Source of the DNA: Catenovulum sediminis
Lineage (GTDB): Bacteria > Pseudomonadota > Gammaproteobacteria > Enterobacterales > Alteromonadaceae
Direction of reading: 5' to 3'
DNA: 64,000 bases
NCBI RefSeq assembly: GCF_007289895.1
Contig: NZ_CP041660.1
Span: 1,674,001 to 1,738,000, forward strand
Position numbers and translations under genes: made by a program. This document shows positions 9,759 to 19,830 of the stretch, piece after piece; the stretch's first letter is position 1; every line of letters begins with the position of its first letter. The notes beneath the pieces were generated by a model. It saw only the letters and a program-made list of their open reading frames with translations, ran no database searches and was not told where the DNA came from.

Positions 9759-9947
9759 ATGTTGCAGCAAATTTTATATTTTAGTCCGATTTTGGGCATT
9801 CTTTCTTTAATAGGCCTTATGTTAGGGAAAGATAATTTGAATAATCGTTTTGGTACAAACATTGTTTGGTATTTATGTTTTGGCGTATCAGTTATTTACT
9901 TAATAATTTTAAGTTGTGATTTAATTGACCGGATAACAAATGTCTAA
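9759..9947 (+). CDS. Small two-TM membrane protein
   Basis: 62 residues with two hydrophobic helices (about residues 4-22 and 34-55) separated by a charged loop (KDNLNNRFGTN). The ATG at 9759 follows TTGGAG at 9747-9752 with good spacing. The motif TTTGATTTGGAGTT before it recurs at 9994-10007, where no protein follows. I do not recognise the family. It stands alone between the TetR gene and amtB. Confidence 0.5.
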   Translation: MLQQILYFSPILGILSLIGLMLGKDNLNNRFGTNIVWYLCFGVSVIYLIILSCDLIDRITNV

Positions 9948-10035
9948 TGTATACACCGTAAGTTTTATCGCCGAATACGATACATCTTACTATTTGATTT
10001 GGAGTTCAGCGTTAGTGGGTTCATTAACAGGTATA

Positions 10036-10062
10036 AAAAAACCGCGCAGTGCGCGGTTTTTA
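10036..10062. terminator. Bidirectional terminator downstream of amtB
   Basis: AAAAAAACCGCGCA and TGCGCGGTTTTT form a GC-rich hairpin with an A-run on one side and a T-run on the other, so it can work in both directions. It ends the glnK-amtB transcript. Confidence 0.85.
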
Positions 10063-10106
10063 CAAGTTACATCAGTCTATTTTATTACTTAGCTATTACT
10101 TAGCTA

Positions 10107-11375
10107 TTACTTAGCTGATTTAGTAAACTCTGGGTAAGCTTCGATACCACATTCAGCAACATCAACACCTTCGTACTCTTCTTCTTCAGTTACACGTAAA
10201 CCGATAATTGTTTTGATAATTAACCAAACAACCATACTTGTTACGAATACCCATACAAAGATAGTTAAAGCACCGATGATTTGACCTGAGAAAGTTGAAC
10301 CGTCGTTTGTTAAAGGTACTAATAAAAGACCTAATAAACCTACAACACCGTGCACAGAGATAGCACCAACCGGATCGTCGATTTTGATTTTGTCTAAAGC
10401 AACGATTGAGAAAACAACCAAAATACCACCTAAAGCACCAAAAATAGTTGCTTGTAGCGCAGTTGGCGTTGAAGGTTCAGCTGTGATAGCCACTAAACCA
10501 GCTAATGCACCGTTTAATGCCATTGTTAAATCAGCTTTCTTAAACAAGATACGCGCCGTAATTAAAGCAGCAACCACACCACCTGCAGCAGCAGCATTCG
10601 TATTTAAGAATACCATTGCAACAGAGTTAGCATTTGCGATATCGCCTAACTTAAGAACAGAACCACCGTTAAAGCCGAACCAACCCATCCATAAAATGAA
10701 TGTACCTAAAGTTGCTAAAGGCATGTTACAACCCGGGATAGCGATTGTGCGGCCATCTGCAGTATATTTACCTTTACGAGCACCTAGTAATAAAACACCC
10801 GCTAAAGCTGCAGCAGCACCTGCCATATGTACGATACCTGAACCGGCGAAATCAGAAAAACCTAAGTCACCTAAAGTATACATACCAAATACAGCGCTAC
10901 CGCCCCAAGTCCATGCACCTTCCATTGGGTAGATGAAACCAGTCATGACAACAGCAAACGCTAAGAACGCCCATAGTTTCATACGCTCAGCAACAGCACC
11001 TGAAACAATTGACATTGCAGTCGCTACGAAAACAACCTGGAAGAAGAAATCAGAAGCGCCAGAATAAATTGAACCGCCTGTGAAATCACCTTGCTCAGCA
11101 AAACTTGCTAAAGTTGCGTCTACGTCTACGTCTTGAATACCTGATAAGAAGAATTCACCACCGTACATAATGGCATAACCAGATACCATGTACATGATGC
11201 AAGAAATCGCAAACAATGCGACGTTCTTAGTTAAAATTTCAGTTGTGTTTTTAGCACGCACAAGGCCCGCTTCTAACATAGCAAAACCCGCGGCCATCCA
11301 CATTACTAGTGCACCGCAGACAAGGAAATAGAAGGTATCCATTGCATACTGCAAGTGAAATACATTATTTTCCAT
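10107..11375 (-). CDS. amtB: Ammonium transporter
   Basis: 422 residues with about 11 membrane helices. The Amt signatures are visible, including the stretch AGSGIVHMAGAAAALAGVLL with the conserved pore histidine, and the second pore histidine region AISVHGVVGLLG. The C-terminal cytoplasmic tail (EEEEYEGVDVAECGIEAYPE) is the P-II contact segment. It moves ammonium inward and is gated by the GlnK protein encoded just upstream. The pair is transcribed from a sigma-54 promoter. Confidence 0.95.
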   Translation of the reverse strand: MENNVFHLQYAMDTFYFLVCGALVMWMAAGFAMLEAGLVRAKNTTEILTKNVALFAISCIMYMVSGYAIMYGGEFFLSGIQDVDVDATLASFAEQGDFTGGSIYSGASDFFFQVVFVATAMSIVSGAVAERMKLWAFLAFAVVMTGFIYPMEGAWTWGGSAVFGMYTLGDLGFSDFAGSGIVHMAGAAAALAGVLLLGARKGKYTADGRTIAIPGCNMPLATLGTFILWMGWFGFNGGSVLKLGDIANANSVAMVFLNTNAAAAGGVVAALITARILFKKADLTMALNGALAGLVAITAEPSTPTALQATIFGALGGILVVFSIVALDKIKIDDPVGAISVHGVVGLLGLLLVPLTNDGSTFSGQIIGALTIFVWVFVTSMVVWLIIKTIIGLRVTEEEEYEGVDVAECGIEAYPEFTKSAK

Positions 11376-11412
11376 TGTAGTCTCCTAAATAAATGAATTT
11401 AAAAAGTTATTA

Positions 11413-11763
<351 letters not shown>

Positions 11764-11798
11764 CTAAGTATGTTTGTTGAAATGGCTATGTACCTGCT

Positions 11799-11814
11799 TA
11801 CAATACCTGTGCCA
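11799..11814 (-). promoter_or_regulatory. Sigma-54 promoter of glnK-amtB
   Basis: Read on the minus strand: TGGCAC, 5 bases (AGGTA), TTGTA. This matches the -24/-12 RpoN consensus TGGCAC-N5-TTGCA except for one base. It lies about 48 bases before the glnK start. Confidence 0.8.
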
Positions 11815-11885
11815 AGTGTTAAAAAGTCTTAATAAACAGTTATTTATGTTAAAGTTGCAGGGGTTGTGAAAAATCTTGCATGTTA

Positions 11886-11923
11886 ATGGTGCGGTTAAAA
11901 ATGCAACAAGCACCAAAATGGTG
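11886..11923. promoter_or_regulatory. NtrC enhancer-type sites upstream of glnK
   Basis: CACCAAAATGGTG (11911-11923) is a perfect dyad of the NtrC-site type (TGCACCAAAATGGTGCA), and a weaker copy, GGTGCGGTTAAAAATGCA, lies at 11888-11905. They are about 75-110 bases upstream of the sigma-54 promoter, a usual enhancer distance. The rest of 11752-12057 contains no gene. Confidence 0.7.
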
Positions 11924-12057
11924 AGAAATTGAACGCAATGTGAAACAGTTATCTACAAAATGTGATTTTATAGTGCGTTGTTTCAATTCGCCGTATCAAT
12001 TTGTATAAGTTATGATGCAAAAAGAGAATAAAACAGAGATTAAATCAGAGAGCAAAC

Positions 12058-12870
12058 ATGCCAGAATTGCCAGAAGTAGAAGTCACCCGCCTGGGCATTA
12101 CGCCTTGGTTGCAAGGGCAAACCATAGCGGCCATCCACATTTATCACAAGCAGCTACGTTGGCCTATCCCTGAGTCTTTATATCAATTAGCGGGACACCG
12201 TATCGAGGCAATTGAGCGTCGAGCTAAATATTTAATCGTACATTGTAAGCAAGGTTATCTACTGCTGCATTTAGGGATGTCCGGCAAACTTCGGGTGGTT
12301 GGTAAAGAAACGCCACGGGTTAAACATGATCATTTTGAGATTGAGCTAACCAGTGGTCAGAGCATGCGCTTAAATGATCCGCGCAGGTTTGGTGCAGTGT
12401 TGTGGTTTGCCGATATCAGTGCGCTTAACTATCATTTAAAAAGTCTGGGTCCGGAACCCTTATTGGCCGAATTCACCGCTGAATACCTGTATCAAAAGTC
12501 GCGTAATAAACAAACGGCCATCAAACCATTTATAATGGATAACAAAATTGTGGTTGGCGTGGGCAATATATATGCAACCGAATCTTTATTTTTGTCTGGC
12601 ATTCACCCCAAAAGAGCAGCTGGCAATATTAGTTTAAAACGTTACAAGATATTGGTCGAAAATATTAAAAAGGTATTAGCCGCAGCGATAGAACAAGGCG
12701 GTACAACGTTAAAAGATTTCGCCAAAGCCGACGGTAATCCCGGTTATTTTGCACAAAAGTTGTTGGTATATGGCCGCAGCGGCCAAGCTTGCACAGTGTG
12801 CGGTGAAACTTTGAAAAGTATGCAACTTGGCCAGCGTGCGAGTGTTTATTGTAAAAACTGCCAAAAATAA
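12058..12870 (+). CDS. mutM: Formamidopyrimidine-DNA glycosylase (Fpg/MutM)
   Basis: 270 residues. The mature N-terminus PELPEVEV holds the catalytic Pro and Glu. The helix-two-turn-helix segment (NKIVVGVGNIYATESLFLSG) is present. The C-terminal zinc finger CTVC...YCKNCQK ends the protein. It removes 8-oxoguanine and FapyG from DNA, then nicks the abasic site. The gene converges with chrA and their 3' ends overlap by 25 bases. Confidence 0.95.
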   Translation: MPELPEVEVTRLGITPWLQGQTIAAIHIYHKQLRWPIPESLYQLAGHRIEAIERRAKYLIVHCKQGYLLLHLGMSGKLRVVGKETPRVKHDHFEIELTSGQSMRLNDPRRFGAVLWFADISALNYHLKSLGPEPLLAEFTAEYLYQKSRNKQTAIKPFIMDNKIVVGVGNIYATESLFLSGIHPKRAAGNISLKRYKILVENIKKVLAAAIEQGGTTLKDFAKADGNPGYFAQKLLVYGRSGQACTVCGETLKSMQLGQRASVYCKNCQK

Positions 12871-14033
12871 CCACAACCACCAGCTAATATAACGATTAAC
12901 CAAACAGGTACTTTTTGCCAAAAAACCAGAGCTGTGAGTAAGATGAAGGCAATCAGCTGCAATACTGAATCAACACTGCTGATGAATATTGGCTGATAAA
13001 ATGCGGCTAAAAGTAAACCGACAACGGCCGCATTGATACCAATTAAAGACGCTCGAATGGCTGCATTTTCACTTAATTTTCGCCAGTAGAAAAAGCAGAT
13101 GTTAATCAGTAAAAATGAAGGTGAAAAGATAGCGATAAGGGCAATCATCGCCGCAATGACCGAAGGTATTGCTAATTGATTGACGGCTCCTAAAAAAGCG
13201 GCGAAGGTGAATATAGGGCCCGGCATTGCCTGTGTGATACCATAACCCGCTAAAAAGGCGTTTTCAGTGACCCAACCGGTTGTGACCATTTCTTGTTGCA
13301 GCATCGGCAAAACAACGTGTCCACCGCCAAACACAGTCGCTCCAACGCGGAAAAACCGCGCAAATAAATCTAGCAGTGGCTGACTAAAATAATAGCTCGC
13401 CACAGGCAATATTATCATCAGGCTGGCAAACAACAGTAGGCTGGTTCGAAAAGCAAGGCGTGAAATGGGTAAACTGACACTTTGTTGCGCTTGTGTGTTT
13501 TGTTTTGATTTACGAAAAATTGCAGCACATGCTGCTGCTACTAATAACAAAATGAATTGCAGCCAGATACTGTCTAACAATACCATCAGCAAGGCGGTTG
13601 TTAGACAAATTGCTATGGTGAGCGTATCCCGACAAAAGCTTTTAAACATGCTGCTCACTGCATGTAATACGATGGCAGCAGTTGCCAATTTTAAACCATT
13701 TATGACAGGCTCAATGTTATTGGTATCCACTAACAACATGCCTTGCGCTATCGCGATTAATACAATTGCAGTGGGTAAGGTAAAACCTAACCAAGCGACA
13801 AAACCGCCGATTTGACCTGCTTTGTGTAAACCTAAACTGATACCTATCTGACTACTGGCCGGGCCCGGCATAAACTGAGCAACCGCCATTATTTGACTAA
13901 ACTCATTATCCGTTAGCCATTGTTTTTCATCCACAAAGGTTTTTCTAAACAGGGCGATGTGCGCGGCAGGGCCACCGAAAGCGATACATCCTAATTTGAA
14001 AAAAGTCGCGAAAATTGAAATTAAAATCATCAT
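12846..14033 (-). CDS. chrA: Chromate transporter (ChrA family)
   Basis: 395 residues, long-chain CHR type made of two homologous membrane halves. Each half carries the family motifs: LGCIAFGGPAAHIALFRKTF and MAVAQFMPGPASSQIGISLG in the N-half; VGATVFGGGHVVLPMLQQEM and GITQAMPGPIFTFAAFLGAV in the C-half. The family exports chromate, though many members act on unknown anions. It overlaps mutM tail to tail. Confidence 0.9.
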   Translation of the reverse strand: MMILISIFATFFKLGCIAFGGPAAHIALFRKTFVDEKQWLTDNEFSQIMAVAQFMPGPASSQIGISLGLHKAGQIGGFVAWLGFTLPTAIVLIAIAQGMLLVDTNNIEPVINGLKLATAAIVLHAVSSMFKSFCRDTLTIAICLTTALLMVLLDSIWLQFILLLVAAACAAIFRKSKQNTQAQQSVSLPISRLAFRTSLLLFASLMIILPVASYYFSQPLLDLFARFFRVGATVFGGGHVVLPMLQQEMVTTGWVTENAFLAGYGITQAMPGPIFTFAAFLGAVNQLAIPSVIAAMIALIAIFSPSFLLINICFFYWRKLSENAAIRASLIGINAAVVGLLLAAFYQPIFISSVDSVLQLIAFILLTALVFWQKVPVWLIVILAGGCGYFWQFLQ

Positions 14034-14153
14034 GTTTTCTTTATATTAGGTTAATTTGTTATTTCTTTGGGTGCAAAGGTGATTGTAATTCAATACTATG
14101 TGCTCCATGTCGGTTGGAAGATATACAAACTTTAATTAGGAAACAAATTTTTA

Positions 14154-15500
14154 ATGAAGTTCGCTGTTTTATTTATGCGCGCAATTATGTGGCTGTTGAT
14201 ATTTCTTTTTTGTTCATTAACGGTTGTGATTTATTTGCTGCGCTCAGATCAGGCTTTGTTGACACAAAAGCAAAAAATTTCTGCTGAACGGGTTTCTCAA
14301 GCTCGGCAGTCGCTACATCAAATTGCCCATCAATTAAACAATAGTACCGGTATTGTTGAATTTGAGTTTTCGCAAAATGAACTAGATGCCATGATGGCCG
14401 TCGCTTCATATGCGGTACCGGCTACCCATATGCGTGCATATGTTTCTAGACAAAGTTTATCTTTTATTGCAACCACTAAGCTAGATATACCTTTTGGTGC
14501 ACAGTATATCAACCTGCATTGTATTTTATTACCCAGTTTTGACAATCCAACCATTTTACAACCTGAATATTGTGAATTGGGCGACATCAAGCTGCCAAAC
14601 TGGTTGATAGTCTTTACAGTTGAGCATGCGTTAAATCAAGTTTTTGACAGGCAGTTGACGCAAAACATATTAGCTATGGTGAAAAGTGCCCGTTTAAAAC
14701 ACGATGTGTTACAAATCACTTTGTTTATCAGAGAAGGTATGAAGCAGGAAGTTCTAGCGGCTTTGCATAAACAATCGCCACAAAACTTGATAACCAGTGG
14801 GGCCGCTGTCAGTCAGGTCGATGCAGAAAAAGTTAAAATTTACCTGTCTGAGTTACAGCGTTTAAAAGCGTTAAATGCGACCAATAGTCAGGCCGATTCA
14901 CTGGCGTTTTATATCGGCAATGTGTTTTATCTGGCGCAGTTACGCAGCGAATTAAATGATGCTTATGGTGAAAATCAGGCGGCATTGTGGGCATTGGTGA
15001 TTGCCTATGGCAATAAACGTTTTGGTCATTTTATCGGACTGCCCAGAGAATTATTAAATGAATTTTCAGCTAATCAATTAACGTTAAAGTCTCGCCAAGA
15101 TTTAAAGTTGCACTTTTTATACTCAGCTGCTTTGGAAAGGTTGGTGCGTACAGATATGGGCTTGAAAGTGGGGGAGCTGAAAGAAATTTTAGACAGTGAC
15201 AGCGGTGGTACAGGTTTTAGTTTTGCTGATTTGGCCGCAGATAAAGCCGGCTTAGCATTTGCTAAATTTGTTTTAGAGCATCCTGAGTTGGCACAACAAA
15301 GGTTGGCGGGCAGCTTACAGGAAAATATGTTTTTCCCGAAAATTAAAGATTTGCCAGAATCACTCGCTGAAGAAAAATTTAATCAGGAATTCGGTGATAT
15401 TCACTCAGCCCAGTACAAAGAAATCGAACGTAAAATAGACCAGCGTGTTGCGCAGTTATCTCTGTATAACGGGACTCAGAGTGTACCGGCGCAACAATAA
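14154..15500 (+). CDS. Membrane-anchored hypothetical protein
   Basis: 448 residues: one N-terminal membrane helix (about residues 7-28), then a long extracytoplasmic part. Its first half (about 60-190) looks beta-rich, and the second half (about 220-430) is helical. The helical part has a possible metal-free peptidase-like look (GENQAALWALVIAYGNKRFG), but I see no catalytic signature. It is a single gene, divergent from chrA. I do not recognise a named family. Confidence 0.65.
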   Translation: MKFAVLFMRAIMWLLIFLFCSLTVVIYLLRSDQALLTQKQKISAERVSQARQSLHQIAHQLNNSTGIVEFEFSQNELDAMMAVASYAVPATHMRAYVSRQSLSFIATTKLDIPFGAQYINLHCILLPSFDNPTILQPEYCELGDIKLPNWLIVFTVEHALNQVFDRQLTQNILAMVKSARLKHDVLQITLFIREGMKQEVLAALHKQSPQNLITSGAAVSQVDAEKVKIYLSELQRLKALNATNSQADSLAFYIGNVFYLAQLRSELNDAYGENQAALWALVIAYGNKRFGHFIGLPRELLNEFSANQLTLKSRQDLKLHFLYSAALERLVRTDMGLKVGELKEILDSDSGGTGFSFADLAADKAGLAFAKFVLEHPELAQQRLAGSLQENMFFPKIKDLPESLAEEKFNQEFGDIHSAQYKEIERKIDQRVAQLSLYNGTQSVPAQQ

Positions 15501-15536
15501 CAATTTAAGGCGAGAGATACACTTATTAACTGCGGT

Positions 15537-16721
15537 TTAAGTTTTATCACCAAACTGATAAATTCTTAAACCAAAGTAATCTGCTGCACATAGTAAATGG
15601 TCGATGATATCGGCCTGAATTTTTTCGTACTTTTTCCATTCCACTTCGCTAAAGCAATAAACTTCAAGTGGTAAGCCGTGTTCAGTAGCCGATAATTGAC
15701 GACACATAATCAACATATCTGAACGAATTTCCGGTTTTGCGTGCAAATAAAATTCAACATAAGCTCTGAAAGTACCTAAATTAGATAAGCAGCGTTTATC
15801 CGGCAAAGTATGCTCGTCTGCTATCGTCACGCCCTCATCCAGTTTATTTTGCAGATACTCTTGCAGTAAAGGGTGTTTTTTAAGCTTTTCAAAATTCTCT
15901 TGCGTTAAATAACAAACTGAGTTCTGGTCAATATACAAAGCACGTTTGATGCGCCGCGCACCGGTTTCCTGCATCCCACGCCAGTTAGTAAAACTGTCCG
16001 ATACCAAGTCGTATACCGGTACAGAGGTGATGGTATTATCAAAGTTTCTGACTTTCACAACCGTTAAGCCAACAGAGATAACCGTGCCGTCAGCGCCGCC
16101 GGGTGCATAAACAATCCAGTCACCCACTCTGACTAAACGGTTTAATGATAATTGAACGCCGGCGACAAAACCTAAAATGACGTCTTTGAATATCAATAAA
16201 ACCAAAGCCATTGCAGCCGATATACCGGTTAATAGTGCAAGGGGCGATTTTTCAAAGGCGATTGAAACAATAAATATCAGCGTTACTAAATAAACAACCA
16301 ACACGGTGAGCTGGCGGATATTATCAATGGGTAATGTGCGTAACGACTCAATACTGTCAAATACATCTCTGACGGTATTAATAATGCTTAAAATGACAGA
16401 GGCGATGACAATGGTCATTAAAATGCTGATCATCTGCGCAAATGCAGGCGTTTCAGCTGAATCAATTTCAAATAACAATAGGCACAGTTTATCTGTGGCG
16501 ATGACAGGGACTATCCAAAAAATCCGGCTGACAAAATGATTTTTGATTAATAAGTCATCCCAAACCAATTTGGTTTTACTGATGGCTTTATTAACAACAG
16601 GTAGGATAAATTTAAAGGCGACTAAATTAATAATCAGCAAGACTGCAAACAAAATTGCGAGCCTTGCTAAATAATATGCATACCCTTGTTCGGGTAGCAT
16701 ATCGAGTAATTGCAAATCCAA
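15537..16721 (-). CDS. ybdG: Mechanosensitive ion channel, MscM/YbdG type
   Basis: 394 residues: about five N-terminal membrane helices, then the MscS pore and beta domain (VRVGDWIVYAPGGADGTVIS; VRNFDNTITSVPVYDLVSDS). NWRGMQETGARRIKRALYID is a YbdG-subfamily marker. The family opens under membrane tension to release osmolytes. The start is a TTG with a well-placed AGAGAGG. It follows the NfeD-like gene by 12 bases, so it is the last gene of the qmcA-nfeD-mscM unit. Confidence 0.85.
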   Translation of the reverse strand: MDLQLLDMLPEQGYAYYLARLAILFAVLLIINLVAFKFILPVVNKAISKTKLVWDDLLIKNHFVSRIFWIVPVIATDKLCLLLFEIDSAETPAFAQMISILMTIVIASVILSIINTVRDVFDSIESLRTLPIDNIRQLTVLVVYLVTLIFIVSIAFEKSPLALLTGISAAMALVLLIFKDVILGFVAGVQLSLNRLVRVGDWIVYAPGGADGTVISVGLTVVKVRNFDNTITSVPVYDLVSDSFTNWRGMQETGARRIKRALYIDQNSVCYLTQENFEKLKKHPLLQEYLQNKLDEGVTIADEHTLPDKRCLSNLGTFRAYVEFYLHAKPEIRSDMLIMCRQLSATEHGLPLEVYCFSEVEWKKYEKIQADIIDHLLCAADYFGLRIYQFGDKT

Positions 16722-16733
16722 TGGTTGGCCTCT

Positions 16734-17189
16734 CTAAACCGCTTTTACCCAGAAGGTGCCGACTTCAGCTTTGACTACTTCAACTTCAGCACCAGCCGGG
16801 ATAGGTGTTTCACTTTTTAATTTCCAGGTTATACCCGAGTAGGTATGTGTACTTAGGCCTTTACTATCAATAGGCGTATCACAAAAAAATCGTACACCAT
16901 CAAAGTCGCTTTTTACACTCTTGACTTCAGATTTATTTTGTAGGTTTCGCAAAGGTTTCCACAATGCTATCGCTAACAAACCACTGACAATCGCATTAGC
17001 CAGTAAAATACTACCCCATGTTTGTGGCAGTATGTCTAACCACATTAAACTGCCGGTAATCACCAAAGATAAACCAATAAAAAACATTAAGAATGTAGCA
17101 AAGCCTAATATTGCAACTTCAATTGCTAACATCACAATGCCCAAAGCAACTAAGCTTTGGGGAATATTTTCGGCTAATACATCCATCAT
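16734..17189 (-). CDS. NfeD-like membrane protein
   Basis: 151 residues: three or four membrane helices (about residues 10-85), then a C-terminal OB-fold domain (residues about 95-150; DGVRFFCDTPIDSKGLSTHT ... VVKAEVGTFWVKAV), the short NfeD plan. Such proteins partner with SPFH proteins. Here its ATG overlaps the SPFH gene's TGA (ATGA), indicating coupled translation. Confidence 0.85.
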   Translation of the reverse strand: MMDVLAENIPQSLVALGIVMLAIEVAILGFATFLMFFIGLSLVITGSLMWLDILPQTWGSILLANAIVSGLLAIALWKPLRNLQNKSEVKSVKSDFDGVRFFCDTPIDSKGLSTHTYSGITWKLKSETPIPAGAEVEVVKAEVGTFWVKAV

Positions 17190-18130
17190 AACTGTTGCCC
17201 TTTATTCAGCGTATTGATGATGCTGGTCGCTTGCGCGACGATAGAGGCTGCATCAGTCCCATTGTCTGGCAATAATACAATGCTGGATTCTTTTGCAATT
17301 GCTTGTTTGGCTTCAATTGCTTTAGTCGCTAAATCAAGCTGTATGGCTTTTTGCCCTTTTTCGGTTGATGCCGCATCACCGACAACGTTTATCGCCTGAG
17401 CCTGAGCATCAGCAACTGCAATTATGGCTTTGGCTTCACCTTCTGCTTTTAAAACCTGCTCCTGTCTTTCTGCTTCGGCAGCTAATACGCGGGCTTGTTT
17501 TTCACCTTCGGCAATATTAATTGCAGCCTGACGTTCACCTTCTGATTCCAAAATTTTGGCACGACGCTCACGTTCGGCTTTCATTTGTGATTCCATCGCT
17601 TCCATAATCGTGCCCGGTGGGGTGATATCTTTGATCTCGTATCTAAGTACTGCCACACCCCAAGATTCAGCCGCTTCATTAATTGAGGTGACAATTTTGG
17701 CGTTCAGCATATCCCTTTCTTCAAAGGTTTTATCCAGATCAATTTTACCAATTTCAGAACGCATGGTGGTTTGCGCCAACTGAGTGACCGCAAAAACATA
17801 ATCTTCAACCCCATAAGTTGCTTTGTACGGGTCTAGCACTCGAAAATATAAAACGCCGTCAACGGTTAATGAAATATTATCTTTGGTGATGGCCGCCTGA
17901 CTGGGGACATCATATGCTTGTTCTTTTAACGAGCGATCTGCTGCGACCTTATCGACAAACGGAATAATAAAATTAATACCCGCTTCTTTAGTTGACTGAT
18001 ATTTGCCGAATCGCTCAATCACCCAAGCACGGTTTTGTGGGACAAACTTGATTGATGATTTAAGTGTAACAACAACAAACACGAGGAGTGCAAATTGCAC
18101 TGTAACTACGTAATCAATTAAAAATTCCAT
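17186..18130 (-). CDS. qmcA: SPFH/Band 7 (stomatin-like, QmcA) protein
   Basis: 314 residues: an N-terminal membrane anchor (about 8-28), then the SPFH domain (KFVPQNRAWVIERFGKYQST, residues about 28-190) and a long A/E/K/R/Q coiled coil (about 190-260). It forms membrane scaffold rings with NfeD proteins. It is first in the operon qmcA-nfeD-mscM; AAAAGGA provides a strong ribosome site. A palindrome shared with the yjfI promoter lies 22-34 bases before the start. Confidence 0.9.
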   Translation of the reverse strand: MEFLIDYVVTVQFALLVFVVVTLKSSIKFVPQNRAWVIERFGKYQSTKEAGINFIIPFVDKVAADRSLKEQAYDVPSQAAITKDNISLTVDGVLYFRVLDPYKATYGVEDYVFAVTQLAQTTMRSEIGKIDLDKTFEERDMLNAKIVTSINEAAESWGVAVLRYEIKDITPPGTIMEAMESQMKAERERRAKILESEGERQAAINIAEGEKQARVLAAEAERQEQVLKAEGEAKAIIAVADAQAQAINVVGDAASTEKGQKAIQLDLATKAIEAKQAIAKESSIVLLPDNGTDAASIVAQATSIINTLNKGQQL

Positions 18131-18151
18131 CTTTTTTCCTTTTAAATGTTT

Positions 18152-18164
18152 GACATAATATGTC
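18152..18164 (-). promoter_or_regulatory. Palindromic operator candidate before qmcA
   Basis: GACATAATATGTC (5-bp perfect arms, AAT centre) is identical to the core of the second yjfI palindrome at 653-669. On the minus strand it contains a possible -10 element, TATTAT. This suggests co-regulation of the two membrane-stress operons by one unknown regulator. Confidence 0.6.
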
Positions 18165-18350
18165 GGTGTGGCATTCAGTATTTACCTGAACGTTTCGATT
18201 TGCAGCTATTTTTAAGCAGAATGTATAATAAATGTGACTGACTTCACACTATTATCTGTGCAGACGATAAAATGAATTGTTTTTATAGGGTGGGGCACAT
18301 GCACCCAGCTCACCTAAATGAGTTTAGATTGGGCGCATTTCAGATTAGCT

Positions 18351-18608
18351 TTAGTCTTGTTCTTTTTTCGCAATTGCTTCTAATTCGGCAATTTTTTGCT
18401 CTAAATCAGCTAACTTTTCGCGGGTCCGCATTAATACGCGTGTCTGAACATCAAACTCTTCGCGCGTTACCATATCAAGCTGAGCCAACTTGCTTTGTAA
18501 AACCTGTTTGGTTTTAACTTCCATATCACCGGCAAATTGTTTTACTCCGGGTGGGAGCGACTCGCTAATTTGTTGTGCAATCTCTTCTAATTTTTTTGCG
18601 TTTATCAT
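18351..18608 (-). CDS. ubiK: Ubiquinone biosynthesis accessory factor UbiK (BMFP domain)
   Basis: 85 residues: the N-terminal amphipathic part ([17 protein letters not shown], then FAGDMEVK) and C-terminal coiled coil ([19 protein letters not shown]) are the full signature of the UbiK/YqiC family. It forms trimers with UbiJ and helps the soluble Ubi complex work on lipid substrates. Confidence 0.9.
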   Translation of the reverse strand: MINAKKLEEIAQQISESLPPGVKQFAGDMEVKTKQVLQSKLAQLDMVTREEFDVQTRVLMRTREKLADLEQKIAELEAIAKKEQD

Positions 18609-18727
18609 AATGCTGCTTCTTAATAATTGAGTTCAATTTAAGTCAGACGATTCTGATACTTGTATTGTGGATATCTGTTTATTGTAGCCAGTTAGTTTTA
18701 CGATTACGAATAAAAACTTGTACTCGT

Positions 18728-19675
18728 TTATTGTTTTGTATTTTGACTCATCTTTTTATGCTGTTGAGACAAATAATAAATACCGGAAATAACCAATGCC
18801 ATGCCTATTGCGTGTGTTAGGGTAAAACTTTCATCCAGTATCATGACAGCAAATAAAGTGGTTAAAACTGGCCCAAGGCTGCCGGAAATAGAAGCATTGT
18901 TCGCGCCGATTTGCTCTATTGCGGCATTCATTAAAAACGAGGGGATCACGGTTGCGATAATGGCGATGGCTGCAGCTAATGCAATCACTTGCCAAGGCTG
19001 ATTGAGCGCAGCAACCTCATGCGTTAGTAAAAAATGCAAAAAAATCACAACCGTTGCTGCCAGCATCGCGATACAGGTAAATAGTTTGCTACCGTAGCGG
19101 CCACTGTATTTTTGACTACCCACAACATAAAACGAAAAGCTCAAACTGGCTGCCAATACCAATAAAGTGCCAAATACAACAGAACTGCCTTGAATTTGAA
19201 AGTCATGCTGAAAAATAAGCAATAAACCAGAATAAGCAATACCTAATGAAACCACTTCAATGAGTTTGATTGTTCGTTTTTGCCATATTGCATTGATTAA
19301 CAAAACAAATGCAGGATAGGTATATAAGATTAATCGTTCAAAATGCGCACTGATAAAGTTAAGTGCATGTAAATCTAACCAACTGGCCAAATAATAGCCC
19401 ATCACCCCAAGTAGCGTCATAGAGATTAGCGAATTGGCGCTGAGCGGCGTTCGTAAAGGCTGCTGTAACAGCTTAAATAAAATATAGGCGTAAAAAGGTA
19501 GGGCGATTAACATCCGCCAAGTCAATAACGTTGTGGTATCAACCTGATATAAATAGGCCCATTTTATAAATATCGATTTGGTCGAAAACAGCGCAACCGC
19601 CAGCGTGGCGTAGAAAAATCCTTGAGACGTTTTTGAAAGCATTAGATTCTTATTTTTTACGCGATTTAGCCGCAT
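18728..19675 (-). CDS. EamA/DMT-superfamily transporter
   Basis: 315 residues with ten membrane helices in two EamA repeats (about 18-150 and 160-300). The second ends in the usual GPVLTTLFAVMILDESFTLT. Members export metabolites or amino acids; the substrate is not predictable here. ATG 19675 is used; ATG 19642 (MLSKTSQ) would also be possible. Confidence 0.85.
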   Translation of the reverse strand: MRLNRVKNKNLMLSKTSQGFFYATLAVALFSTKSIFIKWAYLYQVDTTTLLTWRMLIALPFYAYILFKLLQQPLRTPLSANSLISMTLLGVMGYYLASWLDLHALNFISAHFERLILYTYPAFVLLINAIWQKRTIKLIEVVSLGIAYSGLLLIFQHDFQIQGSSVVFGTLLVLAASLSFSFYVVGSQKYSGRYGSKLFTCIAMLAATVVIFLHFLLTHEVAALNQPWQVIALAAAIAIIATVIPSFLMNAAIEQIGANNASISGSLGPVLTTLFAVMILDESFTLTHAIGMALVISGIYYLSQQHKKMSQNTKQ

Positions 19676-19793
19676 AAATTATCTGGTGTGCGTATTGTAC
19701 TGTAAAAATGTGGCGTGAGTGTGTATTTGGCTAGCTGAAGTGTAATTAAAATTGGCGTGACGGTTTTATTTACAAATAAAGAGAAGCAGGTAA

Positions 19794-19817
19794 GACCAGC
19801 GCTTAAAAACGCTGGTC
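19794..19817 (-). terminator. Hairpin after the PEP-CTERM gene
   Basis: GACCAGCG and CGCTGGTC form an 8-bp stem around CTTAAAAA, just past the stop codon on the minus strand. It lacks a clean T-run, so termination strength is uncertain. Confidence 0.5.
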
Positions 19818-19830
19818 GGTGAAACGATTA

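Noticed and set aside
10384-10932. Long plus-strand frame opposite amtB
   Set aside because: It is the antisense shadow of a conserved membrane protein gene with no start signal.
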